DNA from: Neolentinus lepideus HHB14362 ss-1
Taxonomy: Eukaryota; Basidiomycota; Agaricomycetes; Gloeophyllales; Gloeophyllaceae
Assembly: GCA_001632425.1 (NCBI GenBank)
Contig: KV425569.1
Span: forward strand, 1-64,000
Direction: 5' to 3'
DNA length: 64,000 nucleotides
Below the pieces are notes generated by a model. That model made no database searches, was not told the DNA's origin, and saw only the letters and a program-made list of their open reading frames with translations. The position numbers and the translations under genes were made by a program. Shown here piece after piece: positions 29,100 to 41,369 of this stretch. The number at the start of each line of letters is the position of its first letter. The stretch's first letter is position 1.

Positions 29100-30243
29100 A
29101 CTCGATAGGCGCAGAATTAATAGGTGGAGTCGCGAAAGATACGGTTTTGCACAGTGCTTGATCCGCACTAGAAAGGAGAATTGAGGTGCGACTAGTCCAA
29201 ATACGACCGGGGATTTGTGGTGGGCAACTACACAACGCGTACATTCCGTCGACGAAGTAGTCTGGGGAACGGGAAGCCGAGGAGGGTCAGGAACAGATAA
29301 GAGTTAACGGCCGGAATGAGATAGAGCACACAGACGACAGAGCAGGGAAGCTTTCACCGACTCACAGTAGACCTGATGGCAGTAACCTCGTGAACGCGCC
29401 GTAGTTGATGCGATCGTGAGCGCCTTATCTTTCCGCGGTGGTCATCCATAACCATCCTATGTCAGTGTGCACGGGAGGGGCAGGGGGATGTGGGGGGCGA
29501 CAGAAGAAACGCATCTGGGTATGATACGTGGATAACCTGCGAGGAGGATCGCCTGCTGCTCCTGTGCTACCGCAGAAATGATCTGCACGTATCAGCATGC
29601 TGGATGCGTTCTTCGGAAGCAGTCAAGCGAGGAAAACGACGACGCAGAAATTATGTCAGGCATGAATAAACAGACCCGACGCAGAACTCAAGGGAGCGAT
29701 AAAAACGACGGCCCAAAAGTATGAAACCGACACGAGAGAACCAGAAGACCGGAAACCAAACACCAATTATACCTACCGCACCAACGAGCTCCATCCCGCC
29801 AATAGCGCCCAGGCATGCATGGAGAGGGTGTGGGTGGAGGCAGAAGGGGGAGGAGTATGAATGATTAGGCCTTTAGGACGTTGGGATCACATCTCGCTGT
29901 GACGCGGGTTTACCGGGCCGGGAAAGACAGGCAGAGTCCAGACCGGCCCGGTGAGCCATCCTGGTGTAATTACCTCCACAACTTACAAGTGAAATGAGAA
30001 GCGCCATAACATCGATGAGCTTGACTCCTCCCGAGCAGACTATGCTGGACCCGCGGCGAAAACGTAGATGACAAGGGCATGTTAGGTGAGCAGGAGAGGA
30101 GGAAGGCAGGAACGAAGAGAAGCCAGTTGTCCAGGCCGGGGTAGACGAGGCTGCCCGGCGAGACATGCCGCTCCCTATGTCAGAGATCCGTGGAAATTAT
30201 AAGTACCAACGTTGGTCAACCTCTTCACTTACAAGTACTTTCC
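29100..30243. other. Diverged single-copy version of the repeat block and SDR promoter
   Basis: From about 29105 to 29350 the sequence parallels 27770-28300 in order (AGAATTAATAGGT, GGGGATTTGTGGTGGG, CACAACGCGTACATTCC, AGATAGAGCACAC, GAGCAGGGAAG), but with one or two copies of the 27-bp unit where the other has eleven. The right end holds AATTATAAGTACC, a possible TATA box for the dehydrogenase. No gene is supported. Confidence 0.55.
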
Positions 30244-31361
30244 ATGGCCGCGCCCAATCGAAGAAAAGTCGCCATCATCACAGGCGCCGCCCAAGGCATC
30301 GGGCGAGGCATCGCCAAACGCCTCGCCGACGACGGGTTCACCCTCGCGCTCAACGACGTCGCCTCCAGCCGCGACGCCCTCGTGTCCCTGCGCGAGGAAG
30401 TCACAGCGGACTCTGGCGTGGAAGTCATTCTCGTGGAGGGAGACGTCAGTCGTGAGGAGGATGTCAAGACCTTGGTGGACGCCGCGGTGAGAGAGTTCGG
30501 CGGTCTCGACGCGGTCAGTATCCCCCATGTGTGGTAAGTAGTGGATACGAAGGTGATCGCAGATGATAGCCAACGCGGGTGTTGCCGTGAACAAGCCCAT
30601 TCTCGAGAGTACGCCCCCCATCTCACCCTCCCGTTGACACACCCTAAATATTCCCGTTTCAGCATCCGCAGACGAGTGGGATCGCCTAATGAACATCAAC
30701 GCAAGAGGCACGTTCTTCTGCTACAAGCACGCCGCGGCGCAGATGGTCAAGCAAGGCAAGGGCGGCCGGATCGTCGGCGCGTGCTCGATCGCGGGGAAGA
30801 CAGGGATGCGCGACACCGCCGCGTACTGCGCCTCCAAATTCGCCATACGCGGGCTTACGCAGAGCGCCGGTGAGTGGAGGATTTCTGGTGCTCACTAGGT
30901 ATCGTATGCGAATTTTCAACGTAGCGCTCGAGTGGGGCAAGTATGGTATCACAGTGAACGCATACGCCCCCGGGCCTATCGACACGGCCTTCCGTGCGTC
31001 CCCTCCCATCCTCTCTCCTCCCGTCCCTGATCAATCCCCGTAGTCGCCTCCTTTGACGCGTACCACACTTCCCGATCGGGCGCACCCAAAGGGTCATGGG
31101 TCGAAGCCGTGAGTTTCAGTTCCTCCTCCTCCTCCTCCCACCGGTACTGTGACTGATAGCGGTGTATTTCAGCAAAAGAGCACGACGGCGACAGGCACGC
31201 TCGGCACGCCCCACGACGTCGCGGGCCTGGTGTCGTATTTGGTGTCGGATGCGGCGAGGTTTGTGAACGGGCAGAACGTAAGTGCTCGGACTGGACTGCG
31301 TGGGGGATGGCGAGCTGATGCCGGATAGATTATTATTGACGGCGGGGGCGTATTCGATTGA
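30244..31361 (+). CDS. Short-chain dehydrogenase/reductase (classical SDR)
   Basis: Seven exons (30244-30513, 30563-30608, 30663-30869, 30925-30993, 31044-31108, 31173-31277, 31329-31361) give 264 residues with intact phases. The cofactor motif TGAAQGIG, the structural IANAG, the catalytic serine in GACSIAG and YCASK (Tyr-x-x-x-Lys) are all present, as is the late motif GITVNAYAPGPIDT. The order and length are those of classical NAD(P)(H)-dependent SDRs. The region KTGMRDTAAYCASKFAIRGLTQ resembles acetoin/diacetyl or meso-butanediol reductase-like members. The true substrate cannot be read. ATG 30244 is used because an in-frame upstream ATG at 30190 would add an unusual leader before the Rossmann strand. 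It is likely cytosolic, with no membrane segment. Confidence 0.92.
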
Positions 31362-32751
31362 GGAGGGGAGAAGGTTTGCAGATGTGCGGTTGTGCGAATA
31401 CGGAAAAGGCTATGTATGCTGTACTAACAAACCAAGTCTTTGTATTACGAGTTGTATTATAGACGCTTGGTGAGTCCCACCCTTTCCCTAGCTCACCCTT
31501 ACTCATTGTTGTACGTCCAGCATCTCCATCATACGTCCAACGAAACCGATATCCGATCCCCCACAAATTCCCCGACGTATTGGTACTCGCACCTCGATAG
31601 CATCGTATCTTTCGATGTCTGTAGCGCTAGCAGCAGCGCCTATCGAGTCCACTCTTCAGCAATTGCACCTATCGAACCCACTTCAGCTATCCTCGAGTGC
31701 ATCAATAAACGTGCCAACCGTCACTTCTCTGGTAAGGTTCCTAATTAGTAATTAATGAGTACCACCTTGATTCACCAGCTGTCCTCGCTCCCTCGCAAGG
31801 TGTGGCGAGTCCTTCGTTCTTGGCCGTCTGTCTGTTCTGTCTGTCTCTGGTCATTCTTGTCTATCTTGTCTGTTTCTGGGCCCTCTATCCTCCTCGGCTC
31901 GCCACTCCAGGGCAACGTGGCTTCGCACGTCGTCGCTGCGTGCACAGTGTCCGTGGGGGAGATGTATGTGTTGTGAGGGAATGGATGAGGAGATGGAGGT
32001 TGTGTAGAATGTGGTATGCTTTGTGATGACCTGTTAGGCATGTGACGATAGAGGCTGGCAACTCTGAGCCGGCTCTGGGCTGGTGGTGGTCTGCAGAAAT
32101 GGGTCTCTGAGCATAACGTCTCGTTCAAGAGCGGCTACGGCGAGAAGGTAGCTATATGTTTTTAAAGGGCGAAGGAGGTTTGGAGGGGCGGTGATGTAGT
32201 ATCGTTCATATCTTATTTGGTCAGTAAATTGTCTCTGCCAACATTACCATTTGCAGATTTTTGTAGATGATATTAATTGTCCTTCTATACCATTCACGAT
32301 GTGTCTCTGTCATTGTATTATTTCATCGAATAATGCCATCGAGCCAACTAGTCTCTCGCAGCTATAGTTGCTCTTCTGTCAAAAGCCTCCGTTCCTTGTG
32401 GCGGCCAATGAGATGCACAGCGAACACGGATATCTCCCAATTAGGCAAGATGACAACCTTAAAAGTACGACCATGGGCGTTTCCTCCACGTGTAGGTTGA
32501 CGACGACGACGGCAATAATAAACCTTTCTTATTCGTTCTACGACCCCTTCACTTGAGCCTGAGCGCTGGTGACCATCGTGTGCGTGTTTAGCTTGTCTTA
32601 GGCCTTAGGCATCGTAGAGCAGACTCTGCTGGGGAGGACACTGAGGGGGAGTCTATAGGACAGTTTCTGGTGCGTGCCCCACGTTCTTTAACGTGTAATA
32701 ATGACCATTAATCTCGTCAACATTCCATGCAATGATGAGTAGTAAATCAAC
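31362..32751. other. Intergenic region
   Basis: The short plus-strand frames here (for example 31440-31748 and 31755-31976) have no recognisable motif, and I see no exon chain. The region holds the 3' end of the dehydrogenase gene and the promoter of the F-box/WD40 gene. Confidence 0.45.
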
Positions 32752-35700
32752 ATGGCGCCGAGCCCGCGCACCTCGACCGCCCCTTCCGAAGCCTCGACGC
32801 GTTTCACGCGCACCTCCATCTCTGTCGCCAGCGTGCTCAAGCCGGGCATCCGTAAGCCCCGCGCGACCTCCAACGCCAGCGACGTGAGTGGTACCAGCGC
32901 AGGAGCGACCGTCACCGGCAACCAGCTCTCCACCTCGCGCCAGCCGAACGCCGCGCCCGTTCCGTTGGGGTCGGTCGCCGGACGCCGCATTCCTGCTCTC
33001 CACGCGTCGAGGCGGACGTCGGCGCCGGTACCGGGCCTGGCGAGAAGGGATACGGGTGATTCTGTGTCTACGTCGCCGATGCATTCGACGGGGCCTTCGC
33101 CTGTGACGCGGAGTTCGTCCTTGAGGCAGCCTGCTACGACGCCTTCGAGGCCCTCCCCCTCCGTAGTTACCTCCCGCACTCTTCGATCTATCTCCATGTA
33201 CTCGACAGACTCTGTTTCGCTCACCGACCCGCCTATCTCCCCGCTGGTGTCGCGGTCACGGGTGACGTCCATGACCTCGAACGTGCCGAAGACTCTCAAA
33301 CGCTCCCCCTCCTCTGGGTCAATAAGCTTGGCGGGCAAGGCGCCTGTTCCGTCTACTCCCAAAGGCCCACAGAGGAACAACAACACTACGCCCAACGCAA
33401 CACCGACGCGCAAGTCCGGGTCGGCGAACAACACGCCCAAGTCGGGGCAGCGGCCGCCTGCGTCGCGGCACCCGTCTGGGCGGTCCGTCCTCGCGAATGG
33501 CAGCCCCGCGAGCCGTACGCTGGAGAAGATGCAGTTCCCGGCGATGCAGTCGCCGACGATCAAGCTGGAGCTGAGCACGGACGACGATGCGGACGCGATG
33601 ATGTCGGTGTGGGACGGGGACGACATGACGCTCGAGCTGCTCACAGACGCGGGCGACGGCGAGGTGGACGAGGAGGTGAGTGCCAGATCGTACTTCTCCG
33701 TGCTCCCTCGGTGACTGACGAGGATACAGATTCAAACCGCGCTCAATGCAGTCCTCTCCCTGCACACGCGCAAAATCCTGCACTACAAGCGCCTGCTCGA
33801 GCGCGCGCAGGCGGCGGCGGCGGCACAGCTGCACGCGCTGCAGGCGGAGGTCCGGATGCTGCGCGACCGCGGCGGCGAATCTGCGCGTGTGGTCATGGGC
33901 GACGAGGACGAGTACTGCGTGTGCGGGGGAAAGAAGCGGAACGGCGGGTATTGGGCTGGGTGGCGCGGCGAGGACGAAGATGGGGAGGTAGGCGATGTGG
34001 ATCTGTTGAGGGCGCTCAGGGGGGATGGCGCGGGGCAATTTAGTGAGGCAGAAGTGAAGAAGGCGATCAGGGGGCTGAGTCGGGAGGAGAGGATGAGACT
34101 GTACGTCCGTTTCATGTATCTTGTTGCTTTGCATCGGACGTGTATCTTTATCTTGCTTGTGCTCTTCTGCTATGGTCAGTTCGAGCTGACTAGTTTATCC
34201 TCGTGTCTTGCAGCATTTCCATCATCTTAGACTGTACGCCTCTATTCATTTCCCCATTCAACTCCTTCTTAACCTATCCCCTGTTCAGCATGCATGCCCG
34301 GTGACATTCGTCTCCAAATCCTCCTCCTCGAAAAATACGCCAAGTCTACATTCGACATCATCGGCAACCTGGCGCCCGATCTGTCCTTCAAGATCCTCAG
34401 GCTGCTCAACGTCAAGGAGCTGCTGGCTGTCGAGCCCGTGCGTGCCCGTCCTCCCTTCCCCTTTGTATTCTTTGCATCTCAATACGAACGTGTGGGCGCG
34501 TGTGCAGGTGTCGAGGAAGTGGCAAGAGATGGTGCACCTCCCGGCTCTGTGGCGGTACCACTGTCTTAGGATCACGGCGACGGACCCAATGCCGCTGAAG
34601 CCGCCTGCGAGGCCTGAGGGCTGGTGAGTTGCAGGCGACGAGACTTGGCGTCCAGATGCTGACTAGTCACGGCTACTATAAGGGAGCCGCTGTATCGCTC
34701 GTTACACCACCGTGAGTCCAACTTCCAAAACGCGCTCCCGCAGTCGATCAGGTTCTTGACCGGTCACACGAATTACTGCACTACGCTCTTGCTTCGGGGT
34801 GGGTCATTTCACATTTTAGTTAGTATTGTGGCATCTGAGGGCGTGCGCAGGCAAGCGGTTGATTAGTGGCTCGTATGACGAGACCATTCGGTTCTGGGAT
34901 ATCGAGACAGGGGAGATGAAGAAGTGTCTGCAGGTCAAGAAGCCTGTGAGCTGTGTGGACTTCCTCGCAGAAGAAGGTGCGTAGTTCTTCGCCGTTCCAC
35001 TTACCCCCAAACCTAATGTCGTTGCACAGAGGTGTTCGTCGTGGGTTTCCATGACGTCGGGTGAGCTCTTTTCTCCTCTCCTTCTTCTCCGCCTATTAAT
35101 CATTCCTCTCTCCTGCAGGCGTGTCCACCTCTTCTCGTCCGTCACCTTCACCCCGCTCCAGCAGCTCGCGGGCCACCTGAACGGCATCCGCGCGGTCGCG
35201 TTGTCGTCGAAGAACCTCGTTTCGGCGGGCGCAGACAAGGCGCTCGTGTGCTGGGACTGGCGCGCGGGCACGAAAATCGTGCGGTTCGGGCAGCAGACTA
35301 CCGTGAATATTGGGGTGCAGCTTGTTGGGGGAGAGGAGGGCGGCGGAGAGCGGGTGGTAAGTGTCACGATTGATGGGATTGTGCGGGTGTTTTCGATACG
35401 TGAGTGATTATGATTGGGCGGAGAAGATGGGGTACTGATGGAGCACTGTGGGTGGGTAGGGCGGAGGGAGATGATGTCGCAGTTCAAACTGAGTGAGTTG
35501 GGTGGGACGGATCCTGTGTTGAATGCGAAGTTATTCCATGTGGGCAAGGCGCCGGATAATATGTTACAGTGGTTTGCGGCGAATGACACGCAGATGACGG
35601 TACGCGTTCATCCCTTCATTAGCAAGTCTTCCTCTCATCGAATCTCCCATCTTCATGCAGTGCGCTACGAAATCCGTCATTCTCCATCTTCAATGGACCG

Positions 35701-36870
35701 AAGGCACAGAACCCTCCCAAACCGAACCTAGCACACCCTTAACACCTAAATCGCCAGCTGTTCTCCAGGCCAACCCGCGCCCTCGAACCATCTCCTCCCT
35801 CTCCCGCTCAACCTCATCTGTCTCGACACCGCAGCGCAAATCTTCTTTGAACACCCCGCCGCCCTCTTCTTTCTCTGGGAAATCACGCCTCTCGCTCTCG
35901 ACGAACTCTTCCAGTACTTTGTCACCTGGTGCACCGTCTCCTCGTGCCACCACGCCAGGTGGAGGTAGAGGAGATGGCGGGTTTGCAGTTAGGTTTGGTC
36001 GGGCAGCGATTTTGACTGCGCCGCCGAAGCTTGTGGGTATGGTGGAGACGCCTGATGTGGCGATTGGGGCGGTGGACCCGAGGAAGAGACGCGTGGTCAC
36101 TGCGACGAGGTTTAGTTCGAGAGCGGGGGCGGATCGGAGGGTGAGTAGTGCCTTTCCTTTAGCAACTGCCCCCTTTGGCCCCGGCGTGCCCTTGGCAGTG
36201 CGTCTGAGGTAACGATGACAGGAGCTGACGAGCTCCGTAGATATTCATGTCCACTCACCAAGACAAGGACAACCACCACGCCGTGTCCTCTCACCCGCAC
36301 TCGTCTGATTCCGAGTCTGACACCGACTCTTCGTTGCTCTCGCAATCCCAGTCTGCCATCCGCGGCACCACGTCCGCCTCCGAGGTGTCCATTGACACAG
36401 AGGTCACTGCTATGACTGGCGCCTGGGGTGCTCTCGCCGAGTACGACCCTGGTAGTGTGAACATGGATGATATCAGGGGTCTGAAGGGCGCGATACCGCC
36501 CAAGTTTATGGGACTGGCGACACCGGAGAAGAACCCAATGAGTATGCAGCTGAGCCACGAAGAGGTGGTGGTGGGGTGTGCGGATGGGAGTATTTAGTGA
36601 GTGTTTTCTGGTGTTCTTTCCCCTCGCTTTTCTTCGACTGCCTCTTCGACTTCGATCTTGTGTGTCTCAAGGTTTTAGTTTTGTTTGGGGGATGGCGGGT
36701 AGACTTCTATTTCTTACAGAGGCTTTGGATGGGTACAGCAAGGGATTACCGTGACTAATGTTTCTTGCAGTGTCCTCAACTTTGTGGGGTATGAATACAT
36801 CAAGGAGTGGGCCACGCTGCAGGATAATGATAGCCTGGTTAGTGTGCAGCTGGAGGAGGGTGAAGAATAA
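32752..36870 (+). CDS. F-box/WD40 repeat protein, likely SCF substrate adaptor
   Basis: The first exon (32752-33675) encodes a Ser/Thr/Pro-rich disordered region of 308 residues. Exon 2 (33730-34100) adds a coiled coil ([31 protein letters not shown]). Two small introns then lead to [17 protein letters not shown] and an F-box-like stretch ([40 protein letters not shown]). WD40 repeats follow: [88 protein letters not shown] long Ser-rich insert (about 35,700-36,450) comes before the last blade ([20 protein letters not shown]). F-box/WD40 proteins link substrates to Skp1-cullin ubiquitin ligases. The order of parts is clear, the ortholog is not. The insert inside the propeller is unusual. Confidence 0.9.
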
Positions 36871-38591
36871 GTGTCAGGTCCCGAGATTGAGGAGATAATG
36901 AACTTAGCAGCAAGACTAGCTGGAGGAAGGAGCTGAGGAATATAGAGGGATGCTGCTGGCAAGATCCTCAACCCCAACACCAAACTTAGGAGAAGAATCA
37001 AGGAAGGAAATTGCCTTGATTGGCTTTGATTGTCAAGGATTGGGGGTGTCTGTACATGCATTTTTCCTCATACATTATGTTTGTTTGTTCTCTGTGCCCA
37101 TATGGTGTTGGCTATTGAGTAGGTTTTAGTAATAGTAGTCAGGACTGCGGTCTGGTAATGGGTAGTACACCTATCCACATGTGCATTTGTCAATTGCTAT
37201 CAATGTCTACTATGTTTTTGTATCATGTTGAATGTTGTTATAATTATGATGTTTGAGTCAGCTTTCTCTGCACATATGCAATGCTGAGTCTTGTGATGAA
37301 ATATTTGTCTGTGTGAGGTGAGTGTCCTTGACTGGAGCAATAGTTTATTGACTCTCATGACCATTTTTTTGACTTGTGATGAATGAGAGACTTAGAGGGA
37401 TTTGTTGGAGCTAGTGCAAAATTTACTTCAGTAATGATGAATTTGTTTATTCAAGAAGATAATATAGAAGATATATTTCATTACTTCTTGAATACAATGG
37501 TGGGATTTAGATTCAAATTTTGAGGTCACATGAATGTTGCCCCTTGATGTGTATTAAGTGTGTTGGGGAAAAAGATATATAATGCATAGAAAGGAAAAAG
37601 CCATACTGACAAGGGCATCTAGTTTTCATCCAGGATTACAACAATGCTCCCAATGTCATGGTTTACAAAGCCTAAGAGCATGCCCACAACTACCCTTACA
37701 CTCTAGGTCACAATCTGTTATAGGGCTAAAGGATATCTTGCAAGGCCTTTTTGACTCCTGTCAGTCTAGGTGCAAGAATATTGCAGAATAGAGTGCAAGA
37801 ATAGATGACATCTGGAGAAGCTCTGAACATTGAAAACACTTTTTGAACTCAGAAGCCCGTGGGGCATATCACCACATAATTTGAAATTGCATGACAAGGG
37901 CATAAAAGGCAGAAATATGATCTATATGGAATGGTAGAAAATTTCAGGCAGCTGTGCTTGGGTTTGTAAAAGGAAGGTGTAGAACTACTTAGTCAGAGGA
38001 AACTTATACACACACTAAGGCTATGTGGAACCTTGTCGTGTTGTAAACAGATACACAAGTACAGCAGAGTAGCTCAGAGGTAGGTAGTAGTTCAAGTCTA
38101 AGGTTCTACTCCCTAATCTGGCATTACTCCAGTCATGTCACAACCACACATGTACAAATATGTGCCACTTGAGCGCTTGCCCTTACAGAAGGAGACAAAG
38201 ATAGGCATGGGCATTGAGAAATGTTTCACACAATTTAGTGGATGGAATGATGGCTTTTCCTAGTCCTTCCCATCTATTGACAAGATTATCAGGATAGATT
38301 TCATAACATGGTATGGATGAACTTACCCCAGAGATATTTCCAGGCTATTTCTACTATTGCCTTCTCAGCCCTTTGATACTTTTCCGCATTTCTATACCAC
38401 AGAGTCATCAAGATCTTAACCCAGTCTTCATCTTTCTCCCATGCACTTCTGATTTCTGCATGCATTTTCTGTATTTTGCCTTGGGCTCAAAGAATACCCA
38501 GGATGTGAGATGGATGATCAACATGTTGCAACCTGGCAGCATGACAAGCAGAGGCTCCTAGGACAAGAACTTCTAGATGCAGAGTATGCTG
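36871..38591. other. CpG-poor intergenic block, left part
   Basis: After the F-box gene the composition changes at about 37,080 to AT-rich sequence with almost no CpG. I recognise no protein. A tRNA-like box pair is listed separately. Confidence 0.5.
38066..38116 (+). repeat. tRNA-like A box and B box, possible SINE relic
   Basis: TAGCTCAGAGGTAGG at 38070-38084 is a good A box and GGTTCTACTCC at 38102-38112 a fair B box. They are 32 bp apart, shorter than in a normal tRNA. No cloverleaf can be closed, so I suggest a tRNA-derived SINE relic. Confidence 0.3.
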
Positions 38592-38995
38592 CAGAGCCAG
38601 GGCACTCACCTGCTACAATTATAGAGTGGGACAGTGAGTCCATGTGACCTCCACATCATCCTCAGAGCCAAGGCACTCACCAACTACAATGGCAGAGTGG
38701 GCCAGTGAGTCCATGTGGCCTCCACATCATCCACAGAGCCAGGGCACTCACCCACTACAATCATAGAGTGGGACAGTGAGTCCATGTGGCCTCCACATTA
38801 TCTGCAGAGCAAGGGCACACACTAACTATAATTATGGAGTGGGTCAGTCCTTCCATGTGACCTCCACATTATCTGCAGACTAATGGCACTCACATTCTAC
38901 AATTGTAGAGATACACCAGTCAGTCCATGTGGCCTCTACATCATCTGCAGAGCAAGGACACTCACATTCTAGAATTGTAGAGATGGACTAATCAG
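38592..38995 (+). repeat. 71-bp tandem repeat, six copies
   Basis: Units start near 38592, 38663, 38734, 38805, 38876 and 38948, so the period is 71-72 bp. A unit reads CAGAGCCAGGGCACTCACC, then a CTACAATTATAGAGTGGG part, then CAGTGAGTCCATGTGACCTC and CACATCATC. The copies differ by several bases each, mostly C/T and A/G changes. No protein is encoded. Confidence 0.92.
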
Positions 38996-39534
38996 GTAAT
39001 GTACTTATTTGCACAATATACTACCCACCAGCTACTAACATCAGTGTGTATGATGAACACATGTGGTCAGTTTCAATGTGGCACAGAGGTATAGGAACTG
39101 CCAGAGATAAGTCAGTCATCCAAATCTCTGCAAATTATCTCTATGTGGCCAGCTGATGCCACCACAATCATGACATACTGAAATAACTCACATCATACCC
39201 AGGCAAAGCACATGATCCCTGTCTGCACTATGCTTCTTGCATCTCTCTTTCTATCAATCTTCAGTACTGAGTAAATGTTAATATTACCACAGAGGATATA
39301 GGATGTTGGACTAACAACCCTTATGCCTTATCATTTTCCTATCACCCATTAGCTTCTCAGTCATTATAATATTTCACCTGTCATACCTCATTGCCCATTC
39401 TGCTGCTAGTCTGTCACAAGCTAGCTGCTTTGAGACAAATAACATCTTTAGAGCTCCATCATCTAGAACTTGTGCTGTTACAGTAGAGAATTGACTGCAG
39501 TCAGTATACAGCTGGTCCATATCTAAATAGGGCA
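38996..39534. other. CpG-poor sequence without gene
   Basis: No ORF or repeat stands out between the 71-bp array and the GTPase relic. Confidence 0.45.
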
Positions 39535-40496
39535 TTAGGCTACCACATGCAGTAAAATCATTAACAGAGCACCTTGAAGGTATATAAATGATCTTGGTGG
39601 ATAGGGTGTGTTCTGAATAACATGCAACTGTTCAAAGCACTCTCTTACATAGTGGAATGCTTCTTCTTTGGCTTGTTGTCTAGTTTTTCCTTGATTCCTC
39701 AAGGCATTCCTAGCATTCTGTATCTCAACATCCCACTTGGTAAAAATGACAACCACTGGGACTGTATATCATGGTCTTAGTTACTGCAAATTTAATCTGA
39801 TGCATAGAAATACTTACTCCCATTTGTGGGATGTTTGAAGAATTCCAGCTCAGCATCTCCAAGAACTCTAGCTTGACCAGCAGGGACACAAAACCTTGAA
39901 AACAACAAGTTTCAGTTGTTTTGCAGCTGATAGATATTGTGGACTTTTCACCATATTGCATGCACTCTATTATACATAAGATGGTTCTGTTCCTGATTTT
40001 GAAGGAAGTCAAGCATAGTCTTCAATTGAGCTGATGACCTAGACTCAAATCCAATAGATTCATGGAAGACAAAGCTTGGATTGCTCTGATATATGATCTC
40101 ATGATTTATGTTGTGTATGCCACACTATAGGACACAAAGCTGACAGATGATATATCATGATAATCACCAATCAACTCACATTGACACTTGGATTACCAAC
40201 TGAGGCTCCAATCTGGCAAGGTTGTCACTCCATCACTTTGAGTCTTGTATAGAGACACCATGACTTACCTGTTCACCATCTTCATTGTGCACCTCTGGCT
40301 CCTCATCAGACTGACAGAACTTCTTGAGGAGTGTTGTCTTTCCAGCATTGGCTCTCCCAATGACCAATATTTGGAAATGATTGCAGGCCTGATGGATTTG
40401 CACTGGGTCGGGACTGATTCCTTGATCCAGGGATTGTGCATCTTGAGTGCTCTCGACTACACTGCTTGGTGTTTCTGGGGACCTGGATGAAGACAT
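39535..40496 (-). pseudogene. P-loop GTPase (G-domain protein), probably dead
   Basis: Reading leftwards from 40496, MSSSRSPETPSSVV leads to FQILVIGRANAGKTTLLKKF, a complete P-loop (GxxxxGKT) in the setting of the G-domain proteins that are highly amplified in agaricomycetes. The next recognisable piece is HEIIYQSNPSFVFHESIGF (about 40,110-40,050), where intact relatives have HDSRGFE. Then come GDAELEFFKHPTNG and, after a plausible intron ending CCCAG, VVVIFTKWDVEIQNARNALR, the G4 (N/TKxD-type) region. There are stops between these pieces that introns do not all explain, and the H-D-S-R-G motif is altered. The base composition is that of the CpG-poor block. A heavily spliced but living gene cannot be fully excluded. 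Confidence 0.6.
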
Positions 40497-40499
40497 TGG

Positions 40500-41360
40500 A
40501 TCAGGTAACAACAATGAGGATGCAGCAGTCAATAATTGATGGTTGGCAGACCTGATAGTGCACACTGCATGCTATACATAGATGCCCCAGCTTGTGGTGA
40601 AAACATAATGGTATTGTGTCTGTGATAATGTGGTACATGCACCAAGTGCTCCATTTCAGATACATATGCCCAAATGACTCTTACAATACCAGTATTTCCA
40701 GCATCAACTATGCAATCAAACCCAGGTACAGAGGCTGACCTGCAGCAGCACAACTTTTACATATTGTTCAACTACCCTTCACAATTGCAGGAAAGCTGAA
40801 ACATCTAGATACAAAATGATGCCATCTGTTGCATCAAACAGCAGAGTGAGGAAGTGATGCTAAGGCACATTGCAGTGCCAGCAGAGCCTGCAGCCTGAGA
40901 GAAACAAGTCAACCATAAAGCAGCTGAGAGTGTATAATAGAAGAGATGAAGGGATGAGATAGTAGTCAGACAACTCAATGACAAAGGATACCTCATGCAA
41001 ATCCTCAAAGACTGACATCCATGCTGGAGATAGGATAGAGTGTGCAAGTCATGGATGTCAACATTCACTTAAGCTCATGACACTACTCCTTGGCACAATC
41101 TCCACTGCACATTGCATTTATGATTGCTTTCAACCCTGTGTCCCATTGTGTTGTCATTAGAAAGAAACAATGTGCTCTATGTATGAAGAAATCCCCAATG
41201 CTCTGGACATTGAGATCATACTCAGCTAAAAGCTTGGCTTAATGAAAAGTAGAATGTACTAAAAGAAAACATTGACTGATGGGTTATCCATGTTGTCTGA
41301 TGGCATGCACAGGCAATAATTAAGGTCAAGGATTGATACACATAGCTCACCTCTGGTGCA
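40500..41360. other. CpG-poor sequence between GTPase and transporter relics
   Basis: The short frames here show no family that I can name. Confidence 0.4.
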
Positions 41361-41369
41361 TATGCTACA

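Noticed and set aside
32688..33644. 318-codon minus-strand frame opposite the first exon of the F-box/WD40 gene
   Set aside because: It is a shadow of a Ser/Thr/Pro-rich GC-biased exon. The plus-strand frame continues through introns into the F-box and WD40 parts.
38066..38116. Functional tRNA gene
   Set aside because: The A and B boxes are too close and no acceptor stem or anticodon arm can be formed.
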